Under the pieces are notes generated by a model that saw only the letters and a list, made by a program, of their open reading frames with translations, did not search any database and was not told the origin of the DNA. Shown one piece after another: positions 1-5,885 of a DNA stretch of 10,062 bases (positions are counted from its first letter, which is position 1; each line of letters starts with the position of its first letter). Origin of the DNA: Legionellaceae bacterium (lineage in GTDB: Bacteria > Pseudomonadota > Gammaproteobacteria > Legionellales > Legionellaceae); assembly GCA_947505025.1 (NCBI GenBank), contig CANNIJ010000059.1, forward strand, positions 1 to 10,062. Direction: 5' to 3'. A program made the translations under genes and the position numbers.

Positions 1-2018
1 TAGTGAGAGAATTCCATTGAGAATTGACCGCGACCCGAGGTCATGGTGCGCAAAGTACTAATGTAACCAAACATTTCTGAAAGAGGAACGTCGGCCTTAA
101 TGCGTACACCAGTTACGTTGGCTTCTTGACCTGAGATCATGCCGCGACGACGGTTTAAGTCACCAATGACATCACCCACGTGATCTTCAGGACTGTAAGC
201 GTCAACTTTCATGATTGGCTCAAGCAATTGTGGGCCAGCTTTTGGTATAGATTGACGGAAAGCAGCTTTTGCCGCGATTTCAAATGCAATTGCCGAGGAG
301 TCAACGGCATGGAACGCACCGTCGTGCAAGTCAATTACAACGTCCAATACGGGGAAGCCTGCCAAGGTGCCGGTGCTCATCATTGAGCGGAAACCTTTCT
401 CAACTGCAGGATGGAACTCTTTAGGAACGCTACCACCAACACAGGATGAGGTGAAAGTGAACCCAGTGTTTGGCTCACCCGGTGTAATGGTGTAGTCAAT
501 TCTACCGTACTGACCAGAACCACCTGATTGTTTCTTGTGGGTATAGGTGTCTTCGATTGATTTTGTGATGGTTTCGCGGTAAGCAACCTGCGGCTGACCT
601 ACTATCAATTCAACACCATACGTACGCTTCAGAATATCCACTTTAATATCAAGGTGTAATTCACCCATACCTTTAAGGATGGTTTCACCTGAATCTATAT
701 CCGTTTCAACACGGAACGTTGGATCTTCTGCAACCATTTTGCCGATAGCATTACTCATTTTTTCGGTTGAGCTTTTATCTTTTGGCGTTACCGAAATAGA
801 GATGACTGGCTCAGGGAAAACCATCGCTTCAAGTGAGCATTCGTTTTTTGGATCGCAAAGCGTGTGACCGGTCTGAACGTTTTTCATGCCTACGATAGCG
901 ATAATGTCGCCTGCTTCAGCATGGCTCAATTCATTACGCTCATCCGCTTGCATCTCAACCATACGGCCGACACGATCAGTTTTACCGGTAAACGAGTTAA
1001 GAATAGTATCACCCTTGTTGAGCTGTCCTGAGTATATACGTATGAATGTTAGAGTCCCAAAACGGTCATCCATGATTTTGAATGCCAAAGCGCGGAATGG
1101 CTCATCAGGGGAAACGATAGCGAATTTACCGTTGGGTATACCTTCTTCATCAGTCAAAGGTTGTGGATTAACTTCGTGTGGAGCAGGCAAATATTCAATA
1201 ACGGCATCAAGTAATAGTTGCATTCCTTTGTTTTTAAAGGCTGAACCGCAATACGTTGGGAAGAAGGTTAGTTCGAGCGTACCTTGACGAATGCAGCGCT
1301 TAACGTCTTCTATTGAAGGTTGTTCACCATCAAGGAATGCCATCAGCAACTCATCATCCATTTCAAGCGCAGTTTCAATTAATTGGTTGCGATATAATTC
1401 AACATCGTCAACCATATTGGCTGGCACGTCAGTAACGCTATAGTTTTCTGGCTGGCCAGATTCGTCCCAAATGTAGGCTTTACGACTCAATAAATCGACA
1501 ACGCCAACGAAGTCATCTTCAATGCCGATTGGCAAGGTCATAATCAATGGGTGAGCACCCAATACTTTTTTCACTTGCGCGGTTACTTTCAAGAAGTCAG
1601 CGCCGATACGGTCAAGTTTGTTTACGAAAATCAAACGAGATACTTTTGAATCGTTCGCATAGCGCCAGTTAGTTTCTGACTGCGGCTCAACGCCGCCAGA
1701 ACCACAGAATACGCCGATGCCGCCATCGAGTACTTTCAATGAACGATACACTTCTACGGTGAAGTCTACGTGTCCTGGGGTGTCGATGATGTTGAAACGC
1801 GTTCCTTTCCAGTAACAGGTAACCGCTGCTGACTGGATGGTAATGCCGCGTTCAGCTTCTTGTACCATGAAGTCTGTTGTTGATTCACCTTCGTGAACTT
1901 CACCAATTTTGTGGATTTCACCGGTGAGCTTTAGAATCCGCTCAGTAGTGGTGGTTTTTCCGGCATCTACGTGGGCGAAAATACCAATGTTTCTGTAAAG
2001 GTTTAAATCAGCAGTCAT
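1..2018 (-). CDS. fusA: Elongation factor G, EF-G2 type (C-terminus cut by window edge)
   Basis: Cytosolic translational GTPase that drives ribosomal translocation and/or recycling. Translation from ATG at 2018 stays open for 672 codons to the left edge. GTPase motifs are intact: G1 AHVDAGKT (residues 15-22), switch I RGITI (57-61), G3 DTPGH (79-83) and G4 NKLD (133-136). The last residues seen (SGRGQFSMEFSH) are the conserved end of domain V, so about 25 residues are missing. Wording such as GGVEPQSETNWRYAN and SGRGQFSMEFSH matches, from memory, the second EF-G paralogue (about 695 aa) of Vibrio, Shewanella and Pseudomonas rather than the str-operon copy. No rpsL or rpsG lies upstream, which fits a stand-alone paralogue. 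In Pseudomonas aeruginosa the two EF-Gs have been reported to divide translocation and recycling; whether that holds here is inference. EF-G identity is secure, paralogue class likely. Confidence 0.96.
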   Translation of the reverse strand, partial: MTADLNLYRNIGIFAHVDAGKTTTTERILKLTGEIHKIGEVHEGESTTDFMVQEAERGITIQSAAVTCYWKGTRFNIIDTPGHVDFTVEVYRSLKVLDGGIGVFCGSGGVEPQSETNWRYANDSKVSRLIFVNKLDRIGADFLKVTAQVKKVLGAHPLIMTLPIGIEDDFVGVVDLLSRKAYIWDESGQPENYSVTDVPANMVDDVELYRNQLIETALEMDDELLMAFLDGEQPSIEDVKRCIRQGTLELTFFPTYCGSAFKNKGMQLLLDAVIEYLPAPHEVNPQPLTDEEGIPNGKFAIVSPDEPFRALAFKIMDDRFGTLTFIRIYSGQLNKGDTILNSFTGKTDRVGRMVEMQADERNELSHAEAGDIIAIVGMKNVQTGHTLCDPKNECSLEAMVFPEPVISISVTPKDKSSTEKMSNAIGKMVAEDPTFRVETDIDSGETILKGMGELHLDIKVDILKRTYGVELIVGQPQVAYRETITKSIEDTYTHKKQSGGSGQYGRIDYTITPGEPNTGFTFTSSCVGGSVPKEFHPAVEKGFRSMMSTGTLAGFPVLDVVIDLHDGAFHAVDSSAIAFEIAAKAAFRQSIPKAGPQLLEPIMKVDAYSPEDHVGDVIGDLNRRRGMISGQEANVTGVRIKADVPLSEMFGYISTLRTMTSGRGQFSMEFSH

Positions 2019-2055
2019 ATGAGTCTCTGTTAGCTGGGTTGAAAAATAGTGTTGT

Positions 2056-2084
2056 ATTATATCGTGTTTTATACGGGTTGTCAG
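2056..2084 (-). promoter_or_regulatory. Sigma-70 promoter of the EF-G gene
   Basis: On the minus strand the -35 CTGACA (2079-2084) and a perfect -10 TATAAT (2056-2061) are separated by exactly 17 nt. They lie about 38 nt upstream of the EF-G start codon, and no other gene intervenes. A strong, independent promoter supports this EF-G being transcribed alone rather than from a ribosomal-protein operon. The Shine-Dalgarno is weak (AGAG in AACAGAGACTCAT). Confidence 0.75.
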
Positions 2085-2739
2085 TAGATCTAAATTAACC
2101 GGCATTCGCCATCAGTGCACGGGCTACTTTTGATTGATTTTTTTCCTAATACTGTGCAAATTATGTCGCCAGTGTCGACGATTTTAAAAATATCTATGCC
2201 TAATCCATGCATCAGAGAAAGTGTAATATTAAAAGTGCTTTTATTGGGCAATAATTGCATTCATAACTGCAGTTTTCCAAATTTTATCCCAATCGCAGCT
2301 CTTAATTGTAATAATGGATCCAGTCCCAGCCTTGAGCAGCGCATCTTGGCAAGAAAGCACTAATTTAATTTGCTCTAGATGTGCGAACCCAAAGTTAAAA
2401 ACATCCTCTGGTTTGTCTATCGAGCCGGCAATCATGACTGTTTTTGATAAAATCTATTTAGCCTATGGTGACGATTCATAGCATTCGAAGACAATGCGAT
2501 AATGTTTTGACATCGCGGGTGCCTGGTAGAAAATTCGATTATCGATAGCATACACTGAAATCGACCAAGGCACTATCTATATTACACTTACAAATTGTAT
2601 ACATAGGATTTGACGTTTATTTTTCTAAATTACCCGATCCAAGTATTTCTAGAAAAAACTTATACCCACTCATTGAGATTTTATTTGTAGTTTTGTGTGG
2701 CAGTATCTGTGTGGCTGAAAGCTGGCGAGACTTTGTATT
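2085..2739. other. Intergenic stretch, no confident gene
   Basis: I see no gene with both a ribosome binding site and a recognisable product. Two overlapping opposite-strand reading frames look mildly protein-like. One is a minus-strand frame at 2241-2435 (64 aa, ending in the WDKIWKTAV region). The other is a plus-strand frame open from about 2233 to 2481, whose first ATG gives about 55 aa ending IYLAYGDDS. Neither has a Shine-Dalgarno, and I recognise no family. They could be remnants of a decayed gene or chance frames. Confidence 0.5.
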
Positions 2740-2840
2740 GTTGGGCCAAGGCTCAACCTACATCAGGTTGATCAAATTTTAATGCGACAGCCGTGCACTT
2801 CCAACAGTCAAAAATTATTTGACTGTTCCATTTCTTGGAA
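2740..2840. repeat. Cluster of short inverted repeats (possible structured RNA)
   Basis: Four stem-forming repeats lie in about 100 nt. GTTGGGCC/GGCTCAAC spans 2740-2757 with a 2-nt gap and one G-U pair. TCAACCT/AGGTTGA spans 2753-2771 with a 5-nt loop. AACAGTCAAA/TTTGACTGTT is a perfect 10-bp stem at 2803-2827 with a 5-nt loop. TTCCA/TGGAA spans 2826-2840. The first two share bases and are mutually exclusive. There is no downstream plus-strand gene to regulate, so this may be a non-coding RNA, an eroded mobile element, or the far 3' region of the minus-strand cassette. Confidence 0.35.
2777..2795 (+). repeat. Dispersed direct repeat, copy 1
   Basis: This 19-nt stretch, core ATGCGACARCCGTG, recurs at 5841-5859 in the same orientation with 17 of 19 bases identical. 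Similarity may continue weakly downstream (TCCA, GT, AAAA in the same order with gaps). The two copies bracket about 3 kb holding the SLT cassette, tRNA and DnaA-box region. It may be a dispersed genomic repeat or element boundary; two copies cannot decide. Confidence 0.4.
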
Positions 2841-2937
2841 TATATCCGTCGTTTAAATTAAAGCATTTTGAATCATAAACAGGATGAGTGATGTTTTCGC
2901 TATATGAATGAACTGTTCGGAATTTCCGAATATAGAT

Positions 2938-2984
2938 CCAAACAATGCAGTTGTTGCAATTTCTGCAACAACTGCATTGTTTGG
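2938..2984. repeat. Perfect 21-bp inverted repeat with 5-nt loop
   Basis: Arms 2938-2958 and 2964-2984 are exact reverse complements (starting CCAAACAATGCAG) around the loop ATTTC. It lies 35 nt past the stop codon of the exported-protein gene at 3020, where a terminator is expected. There is no T-tract on either side, so it is not a classical intrinsic terminator. It could protect the mRNA 3' end, be a factor-dependent terminator, or be a small palindromic repeat. A smaller palindrome, TTCGGAATTTCCGAA, sits at 2917-2931. Confidence 0.6.
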
Positions 2985-3019
2985 TAAGACTTTCTAGTTT
3001 GTTTGATTTCGCTCAGTTA

Positions 3020-3583
3020 TCAAGCATAATGACATCCGTTTTTGTGATAAGCGACACATCCTTTGCGAGTCTTCATCTTTATAAAAGCCCATTCATTTAT
3101 CTGAGATTGATTATCCATATATGAGCCGGCCAAGCAAACATATGGCTCATCCTGTAAGAGTTTCAGGTATTGATTAAATCGATTTTCGGCAAGCGTGATA
3201 GGTAATCGCCCCCAAACAATATATTTATGTTCAATATGACTTTTACTTAAAACAGAAAGGGTTAAAGAAGCTTCATTTTCACCATTGTATTTAATATCAC
3301 TTTCATCATCATCTTCAGGGGAATAACCAAGATCTTGAAGAGCAACTCTTACCGAATTTCTTGGAAAACATTGCCAATAAATAAATACGCTGCTTTTTTT
3401 TGAAAACTTAGGCGGATGTTTTACACCATCTAAATCGCTCTCCAAATCGACTTTATTTAAAATTCCATAATCATCGGTTAATACAGTATTTGGATATTTT
3501 TGTTTTAAGTTGACATTCATTGCATTTATTGTCAGCGGTAATACACATATTCCCAGTACCAGAAGAGCAAGTTTTGGTATCAT
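3020..3583 (-). CDS. Small exported Cys-containing protein, candidate immunity partner of the SLT protein
   Basis: Family not recognised. I place the start at ATG 3583 (187 aa): AAGG lies 9 nt upstream and the protein then opens with a clean signal peptide, MIPKLALLVLGICVLPLTINA, with likely cleavage after INA at residue 21. The in-frame ATG at 3601 would add six residues, has no ribosome binding site and would overlap the upstream gene by 13 nt. The mature part is about 165 residues with an acidic patch (PEDDDESD) and four cysteines: QCF, YVCL, and two near the C-terminus in KGCVAYHKNGC. These could form two disulfides in the periplasm. It starts 5 nt after the SLT gene stops, so the two are almost certainly cotranscribed and coupled. 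A periplasmic immunity protein or lysozyme-type inhibitor fits the context; this is inference. Confidence 0.8.
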   Translation of the reverse strand: MIPKLALLVLGICVLPLTINAMNVNLKQKYPNTVLTDDYGILNKVDLESDLDGVKHPPKFSKKSSVFIYWQCFPRNSVRVALQDLGYSPEDDDESDIKYNGENEASLTLSVLSKSHIEHKYIVWGRLPITLAENRFNQYLKLLQDEPYVCLAGSYMDNQSQINEWAFIKMKTRKGCVAYHKNGCHYA

Positions 3584-3588
3584 ATCGC

Positions 3589-4392
3589 TCAACCTTGACA
3601 TTGTTCGTAAATAGAACGAAAGATCCCCTTTTTACCCTCAGGATCTGGATGTGGATTATTTTTGTTTAAAATTCCACTTAACACCCCTTTATATTCTGCG
3701 ACATCATCATCCCAAGTGACTGCATGGTTTGGGTCTATCTGGGCATATCTTTCCTTGGCACCTGCTTTTTTCAAAAATAACCATCGAGTCCCAGCACATA
3801 TATTGGCCGACGGTTCGATTGCATCTGTATGAGAAAGATGAATAAAATGATCTCGTAAACCATCTTCATGTCCATGAAGAATACGCAAGGTCTCATCAGT
3901 AAGTTGCATCAATCCTCGTGCTGGCCCTATTTTTTTAGGATTGTGGGGATTTATTATGTTTGGATCAAAACTTGACTCACTCGCGATGAGTGCTTTTACT
4001 AAATTAGGATCAAGCTGATCTTTGGCTTCAAATACTTCATTCCAATATAAAACCCACCCACGGATTTGAGCATCAAATTCATCAGCTCGTGGATATTTTA
4101 AAACATGAGCTTTGGGTGGCCCTTTTAAATCAGAGAAATTAGATTTTGTGATGGTTGTTAATTCAACAAACGACAATATGTCATTAATTTCATGTTTATT
4201 TTTACCTACTGGATTGCTAGCACAATGTGCATGCCGAACGATCACTTCTCCTTGTGGATGTTTTTTACTAGGTGGAATATGTTCTAGATGCTCCTTTACA
4301 TAGTGCTTTCCAATAGGACAGAGCCGCCAACGGTGTACCTTTTTATTTTCCGCAGTATTGGCAAGAACGATTTCGTTTATTGAGCTCTTCAT
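3589..4392 (-). CDS. Leaderless lytic transglycosylase (SLT) protein, candidate secreted effector
   Basis: 267 aa from ATG 4392, chosen because GGGGAG lies 8 nt upstream; the in-frame ATG at 4422 lacks a good site. The second half is an SLT-type (goose-lysozyme-like) fold that cleaves peptidoglycan glycan strands. It shows catalytic Glu139 in ALIASESSFDP, the glycan-groove motif ARGLMQLT (158-165), ANICAGTRWL (196-205) and a degenerate AEYKG (232-236) where AxYN is usual. The first 60 residues are Cys/His-rich (C25, H30, H35, H38, H45, H54, H56, C57) and could bind metal or act as a delivery domain. There is no signal peptide or membrane segment, so reaching the wall would need a secretion system, lysis or a holin. 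The exported gene just downstream suggests an effector-immunity pair, for example type VI. No VgrG, PAAR, Hcp or phage gene is visible, so the delivery route is unproven; a prophage-type endolysin is the alternative. Confidence 0.85.
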   Translation of the reverse strand: MKSSINEIVLANTAENKKVHRWRLCPIGKHYVKEHLEHIPPSKKHPQGEVIVRHAHCASNPVGKNKHEINDILSFVELTTITKSNFSDLKGPPKAHVLKYPRADEFDAQIRGWVLYWNEVFEAKDQLDPNLVKALIASESSFDPNIINPHNPKKIGPARGLMQLTDETLRILHGHEDGLRDHFIHLSHTDAIEPSANICAGTRWLFLKKAGAKERYAQIDPNHAVTWDDDVAEYKGVLSGILNKNNPHPDPEGKKGIFRSIYEQCQG

Positions 4393-4407
4393 GCTCTCTC
4401 CCCTATA

Positions 4408-4426
4408 TTGATTGGCTGCCAATCAA
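4408..4426. promoter_or_regulatory. Perfect palindrome upstream of the SLT gene (operator-like)
   Basis: TTGATTGGC-T-GCCAATCAA is a perfect 9-1-9 dyad ending 15 nt before the SLT start codon and 9 nt before its GGGGAG site. Its symmetry and place in the probable 5' leader suit a repressor operator. As RNA a one-base loop cannot close, so only a shorter hairpin would form. No regulator gene is adjacent. Confidence 0.45.
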
Positions 4427-4456
4427 CACCTGCAAAATGCCATCCAAAACTACGCC

Positions 4457-4485
4457 AATATAATAGCCTTTCTAAAGCGGATCAA
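4457..4485 (-). promoter_or_regulatory. Possible promoter of the SLT cassette
   Basis: On the minus strand TTGATC (4480-4485) and TATATT (4457-4462) are 17 nt apart, predicting a start near 4450 and a leader of about 58 nt that includes the 4408-4426 palindrome. Each hexamer has two mismatches from consensus, so this is tentative. Confidence 0.4.
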
Positions 4486-4841
4486 CTGGCAAAACAACAT
4501 CTTGAACACATTCCTCATAGCAAAGGTTTGAGCTACTTAAGAGTCATCCAATTTGTTATAATTTAACCAATTTAATCCTGTGAAAAAACGTTATGTATAT
4601 TGCATCTGGGCAAATGGGTGCACTATAAAATGATATTGCCGGCGAGTGCCTATCCAGGATGGCCATCAGATGTGACGCTTCCAGCTGAACCTGGCTGGAA
4701 AAATGACTACGCTGGCTCTGACACGGTAGGCATTGAGCGTGCTCGAAGCACCATTAGCCTAACACACTTAAAAAGTGTAGCCAGATGTGTAGCCAAGAAT
4801 AATTTTTAGTAAATATAAAAATCTAAAGCCCTTGCTGTATA
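4486..4841. other. Intergenic stretch between SLT cassette and tRNA-Pro
   Basis: No confident gene. A plus-strand frame starting at 4600 (69 aa, Trp/Pro-rich, containing YPGWPSDV) lacks a convincing ribosome binding site, and I recognise no family. A 7-bp inverted repeat TTCCAGC/GCTGGAA sits at 4679-4700, a short stem ACACTT/AAGTGT at 4764-4778, and GTGTAGCCA occurs twice between 4775 and 4797. The first part (to 4565) holds a plus-strand open stretch with a short resemblance to the SLT protein N-terminus. Confidence 0.45.
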
Positions 4842-4918
4842 TGGTCGGGACGGAAGGATTTGAACCTTCGACCACTAGCACCCCATGCTAGTACGCTACC
4901 AGGCTGCGCTACGCCCCG
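4842..4918 (-). tRNA. tRNA-Pro (anticodon GGG)
   Basis: 77 nt including encoded CCA (4842-4844 as TGG on the plus strand). The acceptor stem CGGGGCG pairs with CGTCCCG (one G-U). The anticodon stem CTAGC/GCTAG encloses the loop ATGGGGT, giving anticodon GGG, which reads CCC and CCU proline codons. The D-loop (AGCCTGGTA) and T-loop (GGTTCAAATCC) are canonical, and C1-G72 is typical of bacterial tRNA-Pro. It is a single gene, not part of a visible tRNA cluster. tRNA 3' ends are common integration sites, but I see no second copy of its 3' end in the window. Confidence 0.97.
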
Positions 4919-4928
4919 ATTAACCGAA

Positions 4929-4957
4929 ATTTTACCCGACTTTCAGTGAAAGAACAA
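4929..4957 (-). promoter_or_regulatory. Promoter of tRNA-Pro
   Basis: Minus-strand TTGTTC (4952-4957) and TAAAAT (4929-4934) are spaced 17 nt, with a predicted start near 4922, four bases before the mature 5' end. A short leader is normal for a tRNA transcript. The stretch between the -10 and the tRNA is AT-rich, with no clear GC discriminator. Confidence 0.55.
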
Positions 4958-5087
4958 GTTGGATTTGGCTGATACGCAGAGTATGCTTAGTCTTGTCTTA
5001 GACCCATACATTATGCATTTAAAAATGTAGTTAGAATCTTTAACTTGCTTTGCGATTACAAACTGTACCACAAGTACTTCATAGGTC

Positions 5088-5458
5088 ATATGCACAAAGT
5101 TATCCACAGATTTTTTTGCATATATTGTATTATGAGAACAGGCCAACCTGGTTCTATTGATTATAAATCAATGAGTTGGTTTGGGGTGGGTAATCGTAGA
5201 CCATGTTGGCCAAAGCTCACCTGATTGCTTTATCCACATCTTTATTTCAATACTTTGTGCAAGGCGTGTAGAAAAGTTAGTTTATGTAATTTGATTGTAT
5301 AAGATGCTTTTCAGTGTAGAACATTTTTTCTTACATATAAGTTTAATTATAGATCAGATCCGTCACGATGGAACATTACAAGTCATTGCTACAATCGATT
5401 GTATTTTAATGGAATTAAGTTGTTTGAGCACAGAATTATCCACAGTTTTTGTGGGTAA
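5088..5458. other. DnaA-box cluster: candidate replication origin or DnaA-binding control locus
   Basis: Three exact TTATCCACA boxes lie on the plus strand at 5100-5108, 5230-5238 and 5436-5444. One-mismatch boxes occur at 5088-5096 (ATATGCACA) and, inverted, at 5450-5458 (TTACCCACA on the minus strand), so the third box forms an inverted pair. By simple arithmetic one exact copy per kilobase (both strands) has a chance near 1%, so three is not random. I saw no other exact copy in the window. An IHF-consensus site and a stretch that is 56 of 70 A/T (5281-5350), a possible unwinding element, lie between boxes. Genes left of it (EF-G, SLT cassette, tRNA) read leftward and those to the right rightward, as forks leaving an origin would favour. 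GATC sites are not enriched. dnaA, dnaN and mnmG are not adjacent, so a datA- or DARS-like locus is the main alternative. Confidence 0.65.
5166..5178 (+). promoter_or_regulatory. IHF consensus site inside the DnaA-box cluster
   Basis: AATCAATGAGTTG fits the IHF consensus WATCAANNNNTTR at every position. It lies between the first and second exact DnaA boxes and overlaps the dyad ATTGATT-ATA-AATCAAT (5156-5172). In E. coli oriC, datA and DARS2, IHF bends DNA between DnaA boxes, so the placement is telling. The motif is short and could occur by chance in AT-rich DNA. Confidence 0.4.
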
Positions 5459-5500
5459 GTGTTTGCTGTCGCGAAATGATTTGATTGTAAAATACCCTTG

Positions 5501-5632
5501 TTATATGGCGACGTCTTCAACAATTTGGTAATCATTTGCAGCGACACTCGCAACTTTATCAATTTTTGGATGCACCTCGCCTGCAAGATAGCGCGCAAGC
5601 TGTGATGTCGCCGGACTCCGAAAATTTTTAGC
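5501..5632 (-). other. Open minus-strand stretch with protein-like composition (possible gene remnant)
   Basis: Between an in-frame stop at 5633-5635 and a stop at 5501-5503 the minus strand encodes 43 residues with coding-like composition (core QLARYLAGEVHPKIDKVAS, ending YQIVEDVAI). There is no ATG in this frame and no ribosome binding site. It is noticeably richer in G and C than its surroundings. It may be the C-terminal scrap of a decayed gene. I do not recognise the family, and chance cannot be excluded at this length. Confidence 0.2.
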
Positions 5633-5654
5633 TTATAAACATAATAAAATCTTT

Positions 5655-5715
5655 AAAAAAACAGTGTAATTATGGTTGGTGTCACAAACTGCCGTGACAC
5701 CAACCATAATTACAC
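5655..5715 (-). terminator. Intrinsic terminator: perfect 22-bp hairpin plus T7 on the minus strand
   Basis: Arms 5664-5685 and 5694-5715 are exact reverse complements (starting GTGTAATTATGG) around an 8-nt loop. On the minus strand the stem is followed by TG and then seven Ts (5655-5661); on the plus strand only four Ts follow. It best fits a minus-strand terminator, yet no complete minus-strand gene exists between here and the coaBC promoter. A perfect 22-bp stem is long for a terminator, so a palindromic element is possible. Confidence 0.6.
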
Positions 5716-5793
5716 TTTTGATCGGGCAAGGGCACGCTCACAGGCGCGGGCACGTAACTCCAGGTCTTATTTGACCAAAGTCCAAAAATAAGA
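5655..5793 (-). ncRNA. Candidate small RNA or remnant transcript divergent from coaBC
   Basis: The T-tract hairpin implies a minus-strand transcript starting within about 200 nt. A weak promoter TTTGCG (5820-5825), 17 nt, TACAAT (5797-5802) predicts a start near 5790. The RNA would hold a 5' stem (TCTTATTT/AAATAAGA, 5765-5793), a GC-rich middle and the terminator. The middle also encodes 18 codons ending at a TAA inside the terminator arm (5710-5766; LRARACERALARSKV), so it could instead be the tail of a decayed gene. No known RNA family recognised. Confidence 0.3.
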
Positions 5794-5840
5794 TAGATTG
5801 TACTAAATCATGGATTCAGCGCAAAGATGCCAATAGCCGA

Positions 5841-5859
5841 TTTTGATGCGACAACCGTG
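5841..5859 (+). repeat. Dispersed direct repeat, copy 2
   Basis: Matches 2777-2795 at 17 of 19 positions in the same orientation (core ATGCGACAACCGTG). It lies about 27 nt upstream of the coaBC promoter. Function unknown. Confidence 0.4.
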
Positions 5860-5885
5860 AGTCCAGTTAAAAGGTTTTGTGCATT

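Noticed and set aside
180..1287. Plus-strand and minus-strand open frames at 180-386, 380-586, 679-867 and 886-1287
   Set aside because: They are shadows of the EF-G gene, whose minus-strand frame is open throughout with intact family motifs.
4112..4303. Plus-strand 63-aa frame
   Set aside because: Antisense to the SLT protein's N-terminal half; no ribosome binding site and no recognisable product.
4600..4809. Plus-strand 69-aa frame as a real gene
   Set aside because: No convincing Shine-Dalgarno or recognised family; the region holds short inverted and direct repeats. Kept only as a remark in the intergenic entry.
4842..4918. tRNA-Pro 3' end as an attachment site of an integrated element
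   Set aside because: I found no second copy of the tRNA 3' end and no integrase in the window.
4943..5146. Minus-strand 67-aa frame upstream of tRNA-Pro
   Set aside because: It runs through the tRNA promoter and the first DnaA box, with no ribosome binding site or protein-like pattern.
5295..5598. Overlapping 78-aa plus and 69-aa minus frames
   Set aside because: Both cover the AT-rich DnaA-box region, lack good start signals and have low-complexity composition.
2938..5715. CRISPR array or toxin-antitoxin locus between the two long hairpins
   Set aside because: No regularly spaced repeats are present, and the two-gene cassette has an SLT domain and signal peptide rather than a recognised toxin-antitoxin fold.
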